Positions 8,197 to 15,075 of a DNA stretch of 33,430 bases are shown one piece after another; the first letter of the stretch is position 1, and each line of letters opens with the position of its first letter. This DNA comes from CAYONP01 sp964405335 (GTDB lineage Bacteria; Armatimonadota; UBA10988): positions 1 through 33,430 of the forward strand of contig CAYONP010000068.1 in NCBI GenBank assembly GCA_964405335.1, given 5' to 3'. A program made the position numbers and the translations under genes. The notes beneath the pieces are model-generated. The model worked only from the letters and a program-made list of their open reading frames with translations. It was not told the origin of the DNA and searched no databases.

Positions 8197-10641
8197 CTAC
8201 GGCTCCCGCATCCCGCGCAGCCGGCGCCGAATCTTCTTCTCGATGTTCTCGGGCAGCCGCTTGATCGGCACCTCGGGCGCTTCGGGCTCGGCCGCGCGCA
8301 GGGCGCGCTCCTCGTCGGTCAGTGGCTTGGGCTGGTAGGGCTCCAGCCCAAGCACTTCGTGCAGGATGACCAGCGCCGCCTCTTTATCGGGGATGCGCGC
8401 GGTGGCGTCGCCCTCGGCCGAGTAGTGCACGAAGCTGCGCGCCATCGAGCCGACGCAGCTCGGGCATCCGCGCTCGCACTCGCAATGGTGAATCAGCCAG
8501 ACGCAGGCCTCGAGCACCGACTCGATCAGCTCGTAGGCCTTCTGCGCGAAGCCCAGCCCGCCCGGGTAGCGGTCGTAGATGAACACGCTCGGCACGCCGA
8601 GGTTGGCGCTGTCGACCACCCCGCCGATGTCGGCATAGTCGCACAGCACATAGAGCGGCACGATGTCGACCAGCACGTTGGCGATGCCGAGCATGCCCTC
8701 GGCCGGCAGGCGGTCGAACTCGCGCACCCGATGCAGCGCGGCGGTCGGCGGGCTGAGCCACATCGCGGTGGTCTCCAGCGGCCGCGGCGGCAGGTCGAGC
8801 GTGCCGTAACCGAGCACATCGGCGCCATAGAACTTGACCTTGCGGAACATCAGGGTGAAGATGGTCACCGTCACGTCACCCAGGCCGATCTGCCCGGCGT
8901 GGAACGGCGCGGTCTCCTCGGTCTGGTCCAGCCGCAGCTTGGTCTCGTCGACCACGTTGGTGTAGTAGTCGGCCTGGATGGCGTGGACGTAGGCGTTCTT
9001 CTCCTCCAGGTCAAGCTGCTCGACGAAGTAGGTCTCGCCGTGGTGGAGGTAGATCGCCCCCTGGTGGACCAGCGAGAAGGCACTGATCCCATCGACCGTG
9101 CCGATCACCCGCTGGTTGGCCGTGTCGACGATGTTGTAGACGTCCTCGCTCATGGTCCGCAGGCTGATGTCGCCGGCGGGATAGCCGCGGCCGGTCCAGA
9201 ACCACTTGCCCTGGTGCTGGGCGACCTGACCGTCTTCGACCAGCAAATCGAGGATGGCGGCCGAGTACTCGCCGAACACCGCCAACTCGTCGAGGCTGAC
9301 CGGCAGCTCGCTGGTCGCGCAGCGCAGGTGGCCGAGCAGGATGTGCATGTTGCCGCGGTCGCAAATGGCGTGCTCGGGGCTCTGACCGAAGAAGTAGCGC
9401 GGGTTGCTGACCAGGTACTGATCGATCGGGTTCTCGCTGGCAACCAGAATGACCAGCGCCTCGTCGGTCCCGCGGCCGGCCCGGCCGGCCTGCTGCCAGA
9501 CCGAGCTGATGCTGCCCGGATAGCCGACGATCACGCAGGCGTCGAGCCCGCCGATGTCGATGCCGAGCTCGAGCGCGTTGGTGCAGCAGACGGCGAGCAG
9601 GTCGCCGTCGAACAGCCGGCGCTCGATCTCGCGCCGCTCTTCGGCCAGGTAGCCGCCGCGGTAGGCGGCGATCTTGTTGGCCAGGCTGGGCGCGTCGCGC
9701 TCGAGCCGCTCGCGCAGGTAGCGGTAGAGCAACTCGGCGACCACCCGCGCGCGGGTGAAACAGATCGTCTGCACCCGGTTGCGGACCAGCTCGGCGACCA
9801 GCGCCTCGGCTTCGATGTTCGGGCTGCGCCGGCGGGCCAGGCCGTCGTCGCTGACCGGCGGATTCCAGAGCACGAACCGCCGCGGCCCGCGTGGCGAGCC
9901 GTCCTGGTCGATGCAGGTCACCTCGTCGGCAATCAAGTTGGCCGCGTGCTCGGCCGGGTTGGCAATCGTCGCGCTGCAGCAGATGAACTGCGGCGTGGCG
10001 CCGTAATGCTCGGCCAGCCGGCGGAGGCGGAGCAGCACGTTGCCGACATTGCTGCCGAAGATGCCGCGGTAGGTGTGGATCTCGTCGAGCACGACGAACC
10101 GCAGCTTGGCGAAGAACTCGCTCCAGCGGGTGTGATTGGGCAGAATGCCGCTGTGCAGCATGTCGGGGTTGGTGAGCAGGAACTGCGCCCGGTCGCGCAG
10201 GCGGGTGCGGTCGTCGGCGGCGGTATCGCCGTCATAGGTGCCGGCGACGAAGTCGAGCTCGCGGTGCTGGCCGAACCGCCGCAGGCCGCGCAACTGGTCT
10301 TGGGCCAGGGCCTTGGTGGGAAACAGATAGAGCGCGCGGGCGCGCGGGTCGAGCAGCCAGTGCTCGAGCGCCGGCAGGTTGTAGCAGAGCGTCTTGCCGC
10401 TGGCGGTGCCGGTGGCGATAACCACATGCCGGCCGGCGCGCGCGGCGCGGACCGCCTGCGCCTGGTGGGCATAGAGCAGACTGATGCCCTCGGCCCCGAG
10501 CACCTCGCGCAGCGGGCGCGGCAGCGGCGGGTCGAGCTCTTCATAGCGCGCCGGCCGCTCGTCGATGCGGTTGGCGACCTGGATCTGGTCGGCATAGTGA
10601 CGATCGACGCGGCAGCGCTCGAGAAACTGCTCGAAATCCAT
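8197..10641 (-). CDS. DEAD/DEAH-box helicase of the MrfA/Hrq1 type with C-terminal Cys cluster
   Basis: An 814-residue superfamily 2 helicase. Walker A is T-G-T-A-S-G-K-T (77-84), motif II is D-E-I-H (186-189), motif III is C-S-A-T, and motif VI is Q-Q-A-G-R-A-G-R. The C-terminal third carries the metal-binding cluster C-E-C-E-R-G-C-P-S-C of the DUF1998/MZB domain. This layout defines the MrfA (YprA)/Hrq1 family. In Bacillus subtilis MrfA works with the exonuclease MrfB in excision of mitomycin C adducts; Hrq1 is a RecQ4-related 3-prime to 5-prime helicase. No mrfB-like gene is in the window. The ATG at 10641 (M-D-F-E-Q-F-L) fits the family N-terminus better than the ATG at 10683; neither has a strong ribosome binding site. 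Confidence 0.9.
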   Translation of the reverse strand: MDFEQFLERCRVDRHYADQIQVANRIDERPARYEELDPPLPRPLREVLGAEGISLLYAHQAQAVRAARAGRHVVIATGTASGKTLCYNLPALEHWLLDPRARALYLFPTKALAQDQLRGLRRFGQHRELDFVAGTYDGDTAADDRTRLRDRAQFLLTNPDMLHSGILPNHTRWSEFFAKLRFVVLDEIHTYRGIFGSNVGNVLLRLRRLAEHYGATPQFICCSATIANPAEHAANLIADEVTCIDQDGSPRGPRRFVLWNPPVSDDGLARRRSPNIEAEALVAELVRNRVQTICFTRARVVAELLYRYLRERLERDAPSLANKIAAYRGGYLAEERREIERRLFDGDLLAVCCTNALELGIDIGGLDACVIVGYPGSISSVWQQAGRAGRGTDEALVILVASENPIDQYLVSNPRYFFGQSPEHAICDRGNMHILLGHLRCATSELPVSLDELAVFGEYSAAILDLLVEDGQVAQHQGKWFWTGRGYPAGDISLRTMSEDVYNIVDTANQRVIGTVDGISAFSLVHQGAIYLHHGETYFVEQLDLEEKNAYVHAIQADYYTNVVDETKLRLDQTEETAPFHAGQIGLGDVTVTIFTLMFRKVKFYGADVLGYGTLDLPPRPLETTAMWLSPPTAALHRVREFDRLPAEGMLGIANVLVDIVPLYVLCDYADIGGVVDSANLGVPSVFIYDRYPGGLGFAQKAYELIESVLEACVWLIHHCECERGCPSCVGSMARSFVHYSAEGDATARIPDKEAALVILHEVLGLEPYQPKPLTDEERALRAAEPEAPEVPIKRLPENIEKKIRRRLRGMREP

Positions 10642-10710
10642 GACCGCCTGATCCCGGCAACCGGGGACGTCACCAAACGGCATCGACTCAGGGACCCACA
10701 GCCCCGGTCA

Positions 10711-10807
10711 GGTGCCACTGGCGGCTTGCCCGCCAGTGCGATAACAGGCTCTGGAAGCGGATTCGCCGCTGTCCGGACACTGGCGGACAAGCCGCCAGTG
10801 GCACACC
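10711..10807. repeat. Hairpin repeat, family B copy 1 (97 bp)
   Basis: Outer arms GGTGCCACTGGCGGCTTG and CAAGCCGCCAGTGGCACACC are complementary, and each arm folds on itself (CACTGGCGG/CCGCCAGTG). The middle contains CTGGAAGCGGATTCGCC (10751-10767), nearly the same core as in the family A copy at 33319-33414. It occupies most of the 267-base gap (10642-10908) between a lipoprotein gene and the helicase gene. Confidence 0.8.
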
Positions 10808-10908
10808 ACAACGCTTCGGTCAAAGCGGTTCGTGACTCCGCCGGCCTCTCCTGCGCCGGCTCGGCCCTCATGCCGCCGACCGATCGAACGCCGGGTGGCG
10901 GCCCGGTG

Positions 10909-11523
10909 CTACTCCTTCGCGTCGATCCGCGAGATGGTCACCGTCACGCCGGCGTCGTCGGCGCTGGGGGCGCCGGTGATGGCGTAGCGCGGGTCGCCCT
11001 CGCGGTTGAGGAAGAAGGCCTCCTGGTTGCCGGACATATAGGTGTCCTGGCTCAGCTCGGAGCCGAGCTCCCGCTTGTAGAACTCGTACGCCTCCTTGAC
11101 CGTGCCGGGGGCGCTGAAGACCGCCATGAGCGTCTGGGTGCCGTCGGCGTTGGTCGTGCGGTTGACCAGCTCGGGCTTGGCGCCGGCGAGGACGCCGAGG
11201 CCCAGCTCGCCTTCACTGAGGTCGGCCTGGCTGCCGGTGGTGAAACTGCTCGAGCCGGAATCGGACTCGCTGGTCACGGTGGCGCCCGACTCGTCGCCCT
11301 GGGCCTGCACGTTGCCCTGGTCGGACTGCATCGACCAGCTCCCCGAGCCGGCGTCGGAGGTGACTGTGGCGCTGCCCTCGTCGGTCTGAACGTTGACCGT
11401 GGTCTCGCCGCCGGGCGTCTCGGTGACCGTGGCGCTGCCGCCCGGCGCGACGAAGGTCTGAGCTTTCTTGGGGCAGCCGCAGAGCAGCAGGCAGGCGGCG
11501 GTCAGGCAGATCAGGCGGTGCAT
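10909..11523 (-). CDS. Lipoprotein of unknown function with Ser/Thr-rich linker
   Basis: A 204-residue exported lipoprotein. The signal peptide ends in the lipobox L-C-G-C, with the lipidated Cys at residue 17. Residues about 28-95 are a low-complexity stretch of Gly, Ser, Thr, Asp and Gln with repeated S-A-T-V-T-like units, probably a flexible stalk. The C-terminal 90 residues form a small alpha/beta domain (E-A-Y-E-F-Y-K-R-E-L-G, then A-F-F-L-N-R) resembling periplasmic domains that follow such stalks. I cannot name a family. GAGGGGAG stands before ATG 11523. It is divergent from the small RNA unit, whose promoter starts 56 bases away. Confidence 0.75.
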   Translation of the reverse strand: MHRLICLTAACLLLCGCPKKAQTFVAPGGSATVTETPGGETTVNVQTDEGSATVTSDAGSGSWSMQSDQGNVQAQGDESGATVTSESDSGSSSFTTGSQADLSEGELGLGVLAGAKPELVNRTTNADGTQTLMAVFSAPGTVKEAYEFYKRELGSELSQDTYMSGNQEAFFLNREGDPRYAITGAPSADDAGVTVTISRIDAKE

Positions 11524-11578
11524 CGTCGTCTCCCCTCGCGGCTAAGGGTGGCTGTTCGCCTGGTCGGCGTCAAGTCGG

Positions 11579-11607
11579 TTGACGGGCCGACTCGGATGCG
11601 CTAGGAT
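11579..11607 (+). promoter_or_regulatory. Sigma-70-type promoter of the small RNA unit
   Basis: TTGACG (11579-11584), a 17-base spacer, and TAGGAT (11602-11607). The predicted start point is about 11614, only some ten bases before the ribosome binding site of the short ORF. Confidence 0.65.
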
Positions 11608-11640
11608 GCCGGTAACGCTCGGAAAGGAGGTGGTCTGCAC

Positions 11641-11685
11641 ATGATTTGTGGCGAACGTACAGAGCGAGGTGGCTGGTCGGCCTAG
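11641..11685 (+). CDS. Short ORF (14 codons) with perfect Shine-Dalgarno sequence
   Basis: ATG 11641 starts M-I-C-G-E-R-T-E-R-G-G-W-S-A, stop TAG at 11683. It is preceded by AAAGGAGGTGG (11623-11633), an 11-base perfect complement to a standard 16S rRNA 3-prime end, at seven bases spacing. Such a site before so short a frame suggests real translation, or ribosome binding used for regulation. The last codons lie within a hairpin (11667-11695). No function is known to me. Confidence 0.45.
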   Translation: MICGERTERGGWSA

Positions 11686-11784
11686 CGACCCACCTGGCAA
11701 GTTACGGGTGACGGTTGGTCGACCGGCCCCCGACCGCGCGAGCGGCGTCGGGCTGGGAGCTGGGTCGAGAACCGCCAGCCACCG

Positions 11785-11808
11785 TCGGGGCTCCTTCGGG
11801 AGCCCCGA
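11785..11808 (+). terminator. UUCG-loop terminator of the small RNA unit
   Basis: TCGGGGCTCC-TTCG-GGAGCCCCGA is a 10-bp perfect stem with a TTCG tetraloop, followed by TTTGCTT. The tail is short but T-rich. It ends the unit just before the sigma-54 site at 11821. Confidence 0.75.
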
Positions 11809-11820
11809 TTTGCTTGGGTC

Positions 11821-11836
11821 TGGCACGGGGTTTGCA
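11821..11836 (+). promoter_or_regulatory. Consensus sigma-54 (RpoN) promoter
   Basis: TGGCACG-GGGT-TTGCA matches the -24/-12 consensus TGGCACG-N4-TTGCW at every fixed position. The expected start point is about 11848, giving a 200-nt leader to the PEP-CTERM gene at 12048. PEP-CTERM/exosortase systems are often controlled by PrsK/PrsR, and PrsR is a sigma-54 response regulator, so the placement is meaningful. No enhancer sites were identified. Confidence 0.65.
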
Positions 11837-11934
11837 CTTCTCGGATCTATCGGACCCACCGAGGGCTGGAGCCGTGCCGCAGGGCGTCACCCCCGCGGCC
11901 CGCGGTACAGCACGAAGTCGGCGCCGGAGTCACA

Positions 11935-11952
11935 GAATCGTAACATCGATTC
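11935..11952. promoter_or_regulatory. Palindromic operator candidate GAATCG-N6-CGATTC
   Basis: Six-base perfect inverted repeats separated by TAACAT; the flanks CAC/GTG extend the symmetry with one bulged base. The site ends three bases before a -35 box (11956), a usual place for a dimeric regulator. Confidence 0.4.
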
Positions 11953-11955
11953 GTG

Positions 11956-11984
11956 TTGACAGGCGCCTGACGGGATCTTAGACT
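11956..11984 (+). promoter_or_regulatory. Sigma-70-type promoter of the PEP-CTERM gene
   Basis: TTGACA (11956-11961), 17 bases, TAGACT (11979-11984). The start point would be about 11991, with a 57-nt leader to ATG 12048. Together with the sigma-54 site upstream, the gene appears to have two promoters. Confidence 0.65.
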
Positions 11985-12047
11985 GGCCTTGGGTGGCATG
12001 GGGTGCGCTCCACTGGGGGCGCGATGCCAGTTCGGGGGAGATGCTCT

Positions 12048-12767
12048 ATGCGTATACGGATGCTTGCGGCGCTGGTACCAGCGCTGATTCTGATGCTCCC
12101 GGCTCAGGCGCTGATTGTCGACGAGTTCGATGATCCCATCGGCGGCCATTCGGCCTCTATTCCGCTCGTTGATGCGAGCCCCCACATCGTGTTCCACGGT
12201 GGAGGGATGCTCGGCAGTGAGCGTGACGTCGAGGTGGTGCGGGTTGGCGCAGATGGCTTGGTCACCCTGCTCGAGAACACCGCGTTCAACTTGAGCCGGT
12301 TCTCGGTCGGCGGGGTGGGCAGCCCCGGCGCTACTTGGACGGCATTGCTCCAGTGGGACGGCGTCGACGGCTCGATGGCGCTTGGCCACACTGGACTCGG
12401 TGGCGTCGACCTCACCGACGGTGGCACGAAGACCCATCTGACGGTCCTAGCAGACACGGACCTGCCGGCCTCAATGACGCTGCGCGTCTTCACCGACGCC
12501 GCCAATTGGGCCGAGCAGACCTTCGCGCTCGGCGGCGTCGGGTTCAACAACTACTCGATGTCCTTTGCTGGTGGGTGGACGGCCTCGGCCGGCGTGCCCG
12601 ACTTCTCCAGCGTCGGCGCGGTGGAGCTCTTCCTCGACGGCACGGTTACGGTGAACACCGACGTGACCATCGACTTTGTCCGGTCGACTACGGTCCCCGA
12701 GCCCGGAACGCTCGCGCTGCTCGGTGGCGGCCTGATCGCCGTCGTCCGCCGGCGCCGCCGGAAGTAA
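12048..12767 (+). CDS. PEP-CTERM sorting-domain protein
   Basis: A 239-residue exported protein. The signal peptide covers about residues 1-21 (ending P-A-Q-A). The body is a beta-rich domain with no recognised catalytic motif; it has many Gly, Asp and Thr residues and probable beta-sandwich strands (T-L-R-V-F-T-D-A, V-E-L-F-L-D-G). The C-terminus (216-239) is a classical PEP-CTERM signal: V-P-E-P-G-T, a hydrophobic segment A-L-L-G-G-G-L-I-A-V-V, and a run of arginines. Exosortase would cut it and move the protein to the surface or the exopolysaccharide matrix. GGGGGAG lies seven bases before ATG 12048; an in-frame GTG at 12003 lacks such a site. Two promoters and a palindrome lie upstream, a terminator downstream. 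No exosortase is in the window. Confidence 0.85.
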   Translation: MRIRMLAALVPALILMLPAQALIVDEFDDPIGGHSASIPLVDASPHIVFHGGGMLGSERDVEVVRVGADGLVTLLENTAFNLSRFSVGGVGSPGATWTALLQWDGVDGSMALGHTGLGGVDLTDGGTKTHLTVLADTDLPASMTLRVFTDAANWAEQTFALGGVGFNNYSMSFAGGWTASAGVPDFSSVGAVELFLDGTVTVNTDVTIDFVRSTTVPEPGTLALLGGGLIAVVRRRRRK

Positions 12768-12804
12768 CACACAGACTGCCGACCTGAGTCGGCGAGCTCG
12801 CCTG

Positions 12805-12835
12805 CTCGGGCTGCACCCACGCGGTGCGGCCCGAG
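12805..12835 (+). terminator. Terminator after the PEP-CTERM gene
   Basis: CTCGGGC-t-GCACC, loop CACGC, GGTGC-g-GCCCGAG, followed by TTTGCTTTG. The 12-bp stem has one mismatch and a T-rich tail, 38 bases after the stop codon. Confidence 0.75.
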
Positions 12836-12890
12836 TTTGCTTTGCCCGACGATCCACCGTGGCCGACCCTCAGTCAACCCTCGCCGGGCG

Positions 12891-12919
12891 TTGACAATCC
12901 CGCCTGCCATGCGTATTGT
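12891..12919 (+). promoter_or_regulatory. Sigma-70-type promoter placing the mnmA start codon at the transcript end
   Basis: TTGACA (12891-12896), a 17-base spacer, and TATTGT (12914-12919). The start point should fall near 12925-12927, exactly on the GTG start codon of mnmA at 12926. This implies a leaderless mRNA for the first gene of the long operon. Confidence 0.65.
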
Positions 12920-12925
12920 GTGGGG

Positions 12926-14032
12926 GTGAACCCGACCCATCACCGAATCGCGGTGGCGATGAGCGGCGGAGTCGACAGCTCCGTCGCCGCCGCGCTGTTG
13001 GCGGCCGCCGGGTGGCGCGTGATCGGCTTCACCCTCCGCCTTGGCGGCGGCGAGGATTGGGAGGCCAGCCGCGCCTGCTGCGGCTTGAGCGAGGTGCACG
13101 AGGCGCGGCGCGTGGCCGACCGGCTGGGCATCGACCATTACGTGCTCGACCACAGCGCCTCGTTCGAGCGCCATGTCGTGCGCGACTTTCTCGACCAGTA
13201 TGCCGCCGGCCGCACGCCCAATCCATGCGTGCGGTGCAACCAGCATGTCAAGTTCAGCGCGCTGCTCGAGCAGGCGCGGGCGTTCGACTGCGTGGCGCTG
13301 GCCACCGGGCACTACGCCCGCCTGGGCTACGACGAGTCGACCGGCCGCCACACCCTCGCCCGCGGCGCCGACCCGGCGAAGGACCAGAGCTATGTGCTCT
13401 GGCCACTGACCCAGGCGCAGCTCGCCCAGACGCGGCTGCCGCTCGGCGAGCTGAGCAAGAGCGAGACGCGGGCCATCGCGCGGGAACTCGGCCTCTCGAC
13501 GGCCGACAAGCCCGAGAGCCAGGACATCTGCTTTGTCGAGGGCGGCTACGCGGCCTTCGTCGCCGCCCGCCGGCCCGAGTCGGCGCGGCCGGGCGCGCTG
13601 GTCGATGCCGCCGGTCAAGCCGTCGGGGAGCATCGCGGCGTGGCACACTATACGGTCGGCCAGCGGCGGAGGCTCGGCCTCGCCTCGGCCGAGCCGCTGT
13701 ACGTCAGTGCCATCGACGCGGCGACGAACGCCGTCATGGTCGAGCCTGCCGAGGCGGCGGGGCGGTCGAGGTTCAGCGCCGGCGAGCTGAACTGGGTCAG
13801 CGCCGCGCCCGACGACGAGTGGCACGAGGCGCTGGTGCAGGTGCGCTACCGCATGTCGCCGGTGACCGGCCGGTTCCGTCGCGTCGGGCCGGATGCGGCC
13901 GCGGCCGAGTTGGACCGCGGGCTGCGCGGGATCGCGCCGGGCCAGTCGGCGGTCTTCTACGGCGCGGATGGTCGGGTGCTGGCCGGCGGGACGATCGAGT
14001 CGGTCGTGCGCGATGGAGAGGCTGCGGCATGA
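12926..14032 (+). CDS. mnmA: tRNA-specific 2-thiouridylase MnmA
   Basis: A 368-residue cytoplasmic enzyme that thiolates U34 of Lys, Glu and Gln tRNAs, using ATP and a relayed persulfide. The PP-loop motif S-G-G-V-D-S-S is at about residues 12-18. The two catalytic cysteines are Cys101 (N-P-C-V-R-C-N) and Cys202 (S-Q-D-I-C-F), matching E. coli Cys102 and Cys199. A C-terminal beta-barrel (V-G-Q-R-R-R-L-G) follows. The GTG at 12926 is chosen because it fits the family N-terminus and the predicted transcript start; the open frame upstream runs through the preceding terminator. There is no Shine-Dalgarno sequence, consistent with leaderless translation. Its stop overlaps the start of the DAHP synthase gene (ATGA). 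Confidence 0.95.
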   Translation: MNPTHHRIAVAMSGGVDSSVAAALLAAAGWRVIGFTLRLGGGEDWEASRACCGLSEVHEARRVADRLGIDHYVLDHSASFERHVVRDFLDQYAAGRTPNPCVRCNQHVKFSALLEQARAFDCVALATGHYARLGYDESTGRHTLARGADPAKDQSYVLWPLTQAQLAQTRLPLGELSKSETRAIARELGLSTADKPESQDICFVEGGYAAFVAARRPESARPGALVDAAGQAVGEHRGVAHYTVGQRRRLGLASAEPLYVSAIDAATNAVMVEPAEAAGRSRFSAGELNWVSAAPDDEWHEALVQVRYRMSPVTGRFRRVGPDAAAAELDRGLRGIAPGQSAVFYGADGRVLAGGTIESVVRDGEAAA

Positions 14033-15060
14033 TTGTGATCATGAAGCCGGGGGCGAGCCGCGAGGCGACCGCGGAGGTGATTGCCGAGGTCGAGCGGCTC
14101 GGCTTCTCGCCGCGACCGATCTACGGCGACCATCTGACGGTGGTGGCGGTGGTGGGCAAGCATCCGGGCGAGTGGCGCGAGCACTTCAACGCCCTACCGA
14201 CGGTCGACCGCGTCGTTCTGATCGATCAGTCATACAAACTGGTCGCCCGGGCCGAGCGCGAGCCGAGTGTCTTTCGCGTCGGTCAGGCGCTGATTGGCGG
14301 GCCCGAGCTGGTGGTCATGGCGGGGCCCTGCGCGGTCGAGGGCGAGGCGCAGATCCGCGCCTGTGCCAAGGCCGTGGCCGAGGCGGGCGGCCAGCTCTTG
14401 CGCGGCGGGGCGTTCAAGCCGCGGACCTCGCCCTACAGCTTCCAGGGGCTCGGCGAGGACGGCCTGAAGATGCTCCGCGCCGCGGCCGACGAGTATGGCT
14501 TGGCGGTGGTCTCGGAGGTGATGGACCCGCGCCATGTCGAGCTCTGCGCGCAATATGTCGAGATGCTCCAGATCGGCGCGCGCAACATGCAGAACTTCGT
14601 CCTGCTCGCCGAGGTCGGCCGCGCCGGCCGGGCGGTGGCGCTCAAGCGCGGCATGTCGGCGACCATCGACGAGCTGCTCAACGCCGCCGAGTATGTCGCC
14701 TCGGGCGGGACGGAGCGGGTGCTGCTGGTCGAGCGCGGGATCCGGACGTATGAGCAGACCACGCGCAACACGCTCGACATCGCGGCGGTGCCGGTGCTCA
14801 AGAAGCTCAGCCACCTGCCGGTGATGGTCGATCCGAGCCACGGCACCGGCGTGCGCGAGTTCGTGCCGCCGGCGGCCTGCGCGGCGGTGGCGGTCGGCGC
14901 CGATGCGTTGATGATCGAAATCCACCCGGAGCCGGCCACAGCGGTCAGCGACGGCGCGCAGTCGCTCGACTTCGCCGCCTTCGCGGCGCTGATGGAACGG
15001 TTGCGCGCGATCCCCAGGTACCAATACTCACCCGCGTCGGTTCCTGTCGCGGGTGACTGA
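14029..15060 (+). CDS. aroF: 3-deoxy-7-phosphoheptulonate (DAHP) synthase, type I-beta with ferredoxin-like domain
   Basis: A 343-residue enzyme that condenses phosphoenolpyruvate and erythrose 4-phosphate, the first step of the shikimate pathway. Residues about 1-70 form the ferredoxin-like regulatory domain seen in Thermotoga-type enzymes, where aromatic amino acids bind. The TIM barrel then shows G-P-C-A-V-E, G-G-A-F-K-P-R-T-S-P-Y-S-F-Q-G, I-G-A-R-N-M-Q-N, K-R-G-M-S-A-T, R-G-I-R-T-Y-E and D-P-S-H-G-T-G. These hold the phosphate- and metal-binding residues. The start overlaps the mnmA stop by four bases, with GGAGAG upstream, so the two are translationally coupled. grpE follows after 15 bases. 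Confidence 0.95.
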   Translation: MIVIMKPGASREATAEVIAEVERLGFSPRPIYGDHLTVVAVVGKHPGEWREHFNALPTVDRVVLIDQSYKLVARAEREPSVFRVGQALIGGPELVVMAGPCAVEGEAQIRACAKAVAEAGGQLLRGGAFKPRTSPYSFQGLGEDGLKMLRAAADEYGLAVVSEVMDPRHVELCAQYVEMLQIGARNMQNFVLLAEVGRAGRAVALKRGMSATIDELLNAAEYVASGGTERVLLVERGIRTYEQTTRNTLDIAAVPVLKKLSHLPVMVDPSHGTGVREFVPPAACAAVAVGADALMIEIHPEPATAVSDGAQSLDFAAFAALMERLRAIPRYQYSPASVPVAGD

Positions 15061-15075
15061 GCGGAGCAGAAGCCG

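Larger units (their letters stand above)
11614..11812 (+). ncRNA. Candidate structured small RNA carrying a 14-codon ORF
   Basis: A self-contained unit of about 200 nt with its own promoter and terminator. It can fold into several hairpins. AGGTG/CACCT stacks on GGTCG/CGACC with loop GCCTAG (11667-11695), and that loop holds the stop codon of the short ORF. CCCGACCGC-GCGA-GCGG..TCGGG (11729-11752) has a GNRA tetraloop. A long-range pair GACGGT/ACCGTC (11710-11715 and 11781-11786) could close a multibranch loop in exchange with the terminator foot. I cannot assign it to a family from memory. The raiA motif and similar large structured RNAs are hypotheses to test. It could also be a leader or a dual-function RNA. 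Confidence 0.55.

Noticed and set aside
10711..10807. CRISPR-like array in the intergenic repeats
   Set aside because: The repeats are inverted hairpins in single copies, not regularly spaced direct repeats, and no cas gene is present.
10825..10850. tRNA-like stretch GGTTCG around 10831
   Set aside because: No matching acceptor, D or anticodon arm can be drawn. No tRNA gene was found anywhere in the window.
8029..11604. A 1191-codon open frame on the plus strand
   Set aside because: It runs antisense through the helicase gene, two repeats and the lipoprotein gene. Its protein is a low-complexity Ala/Gly/Val/Asp-rich product with no domain. Such mirror frames are expected in very GC-rich DNA.
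12003..12047. Extended N-terminus of the PEP-CTERM protein from GTG 12003
   Set aside because: The extension has no ribosome binding site and would bury the signal peptide; ATG 12048 has both site and signal peptide.
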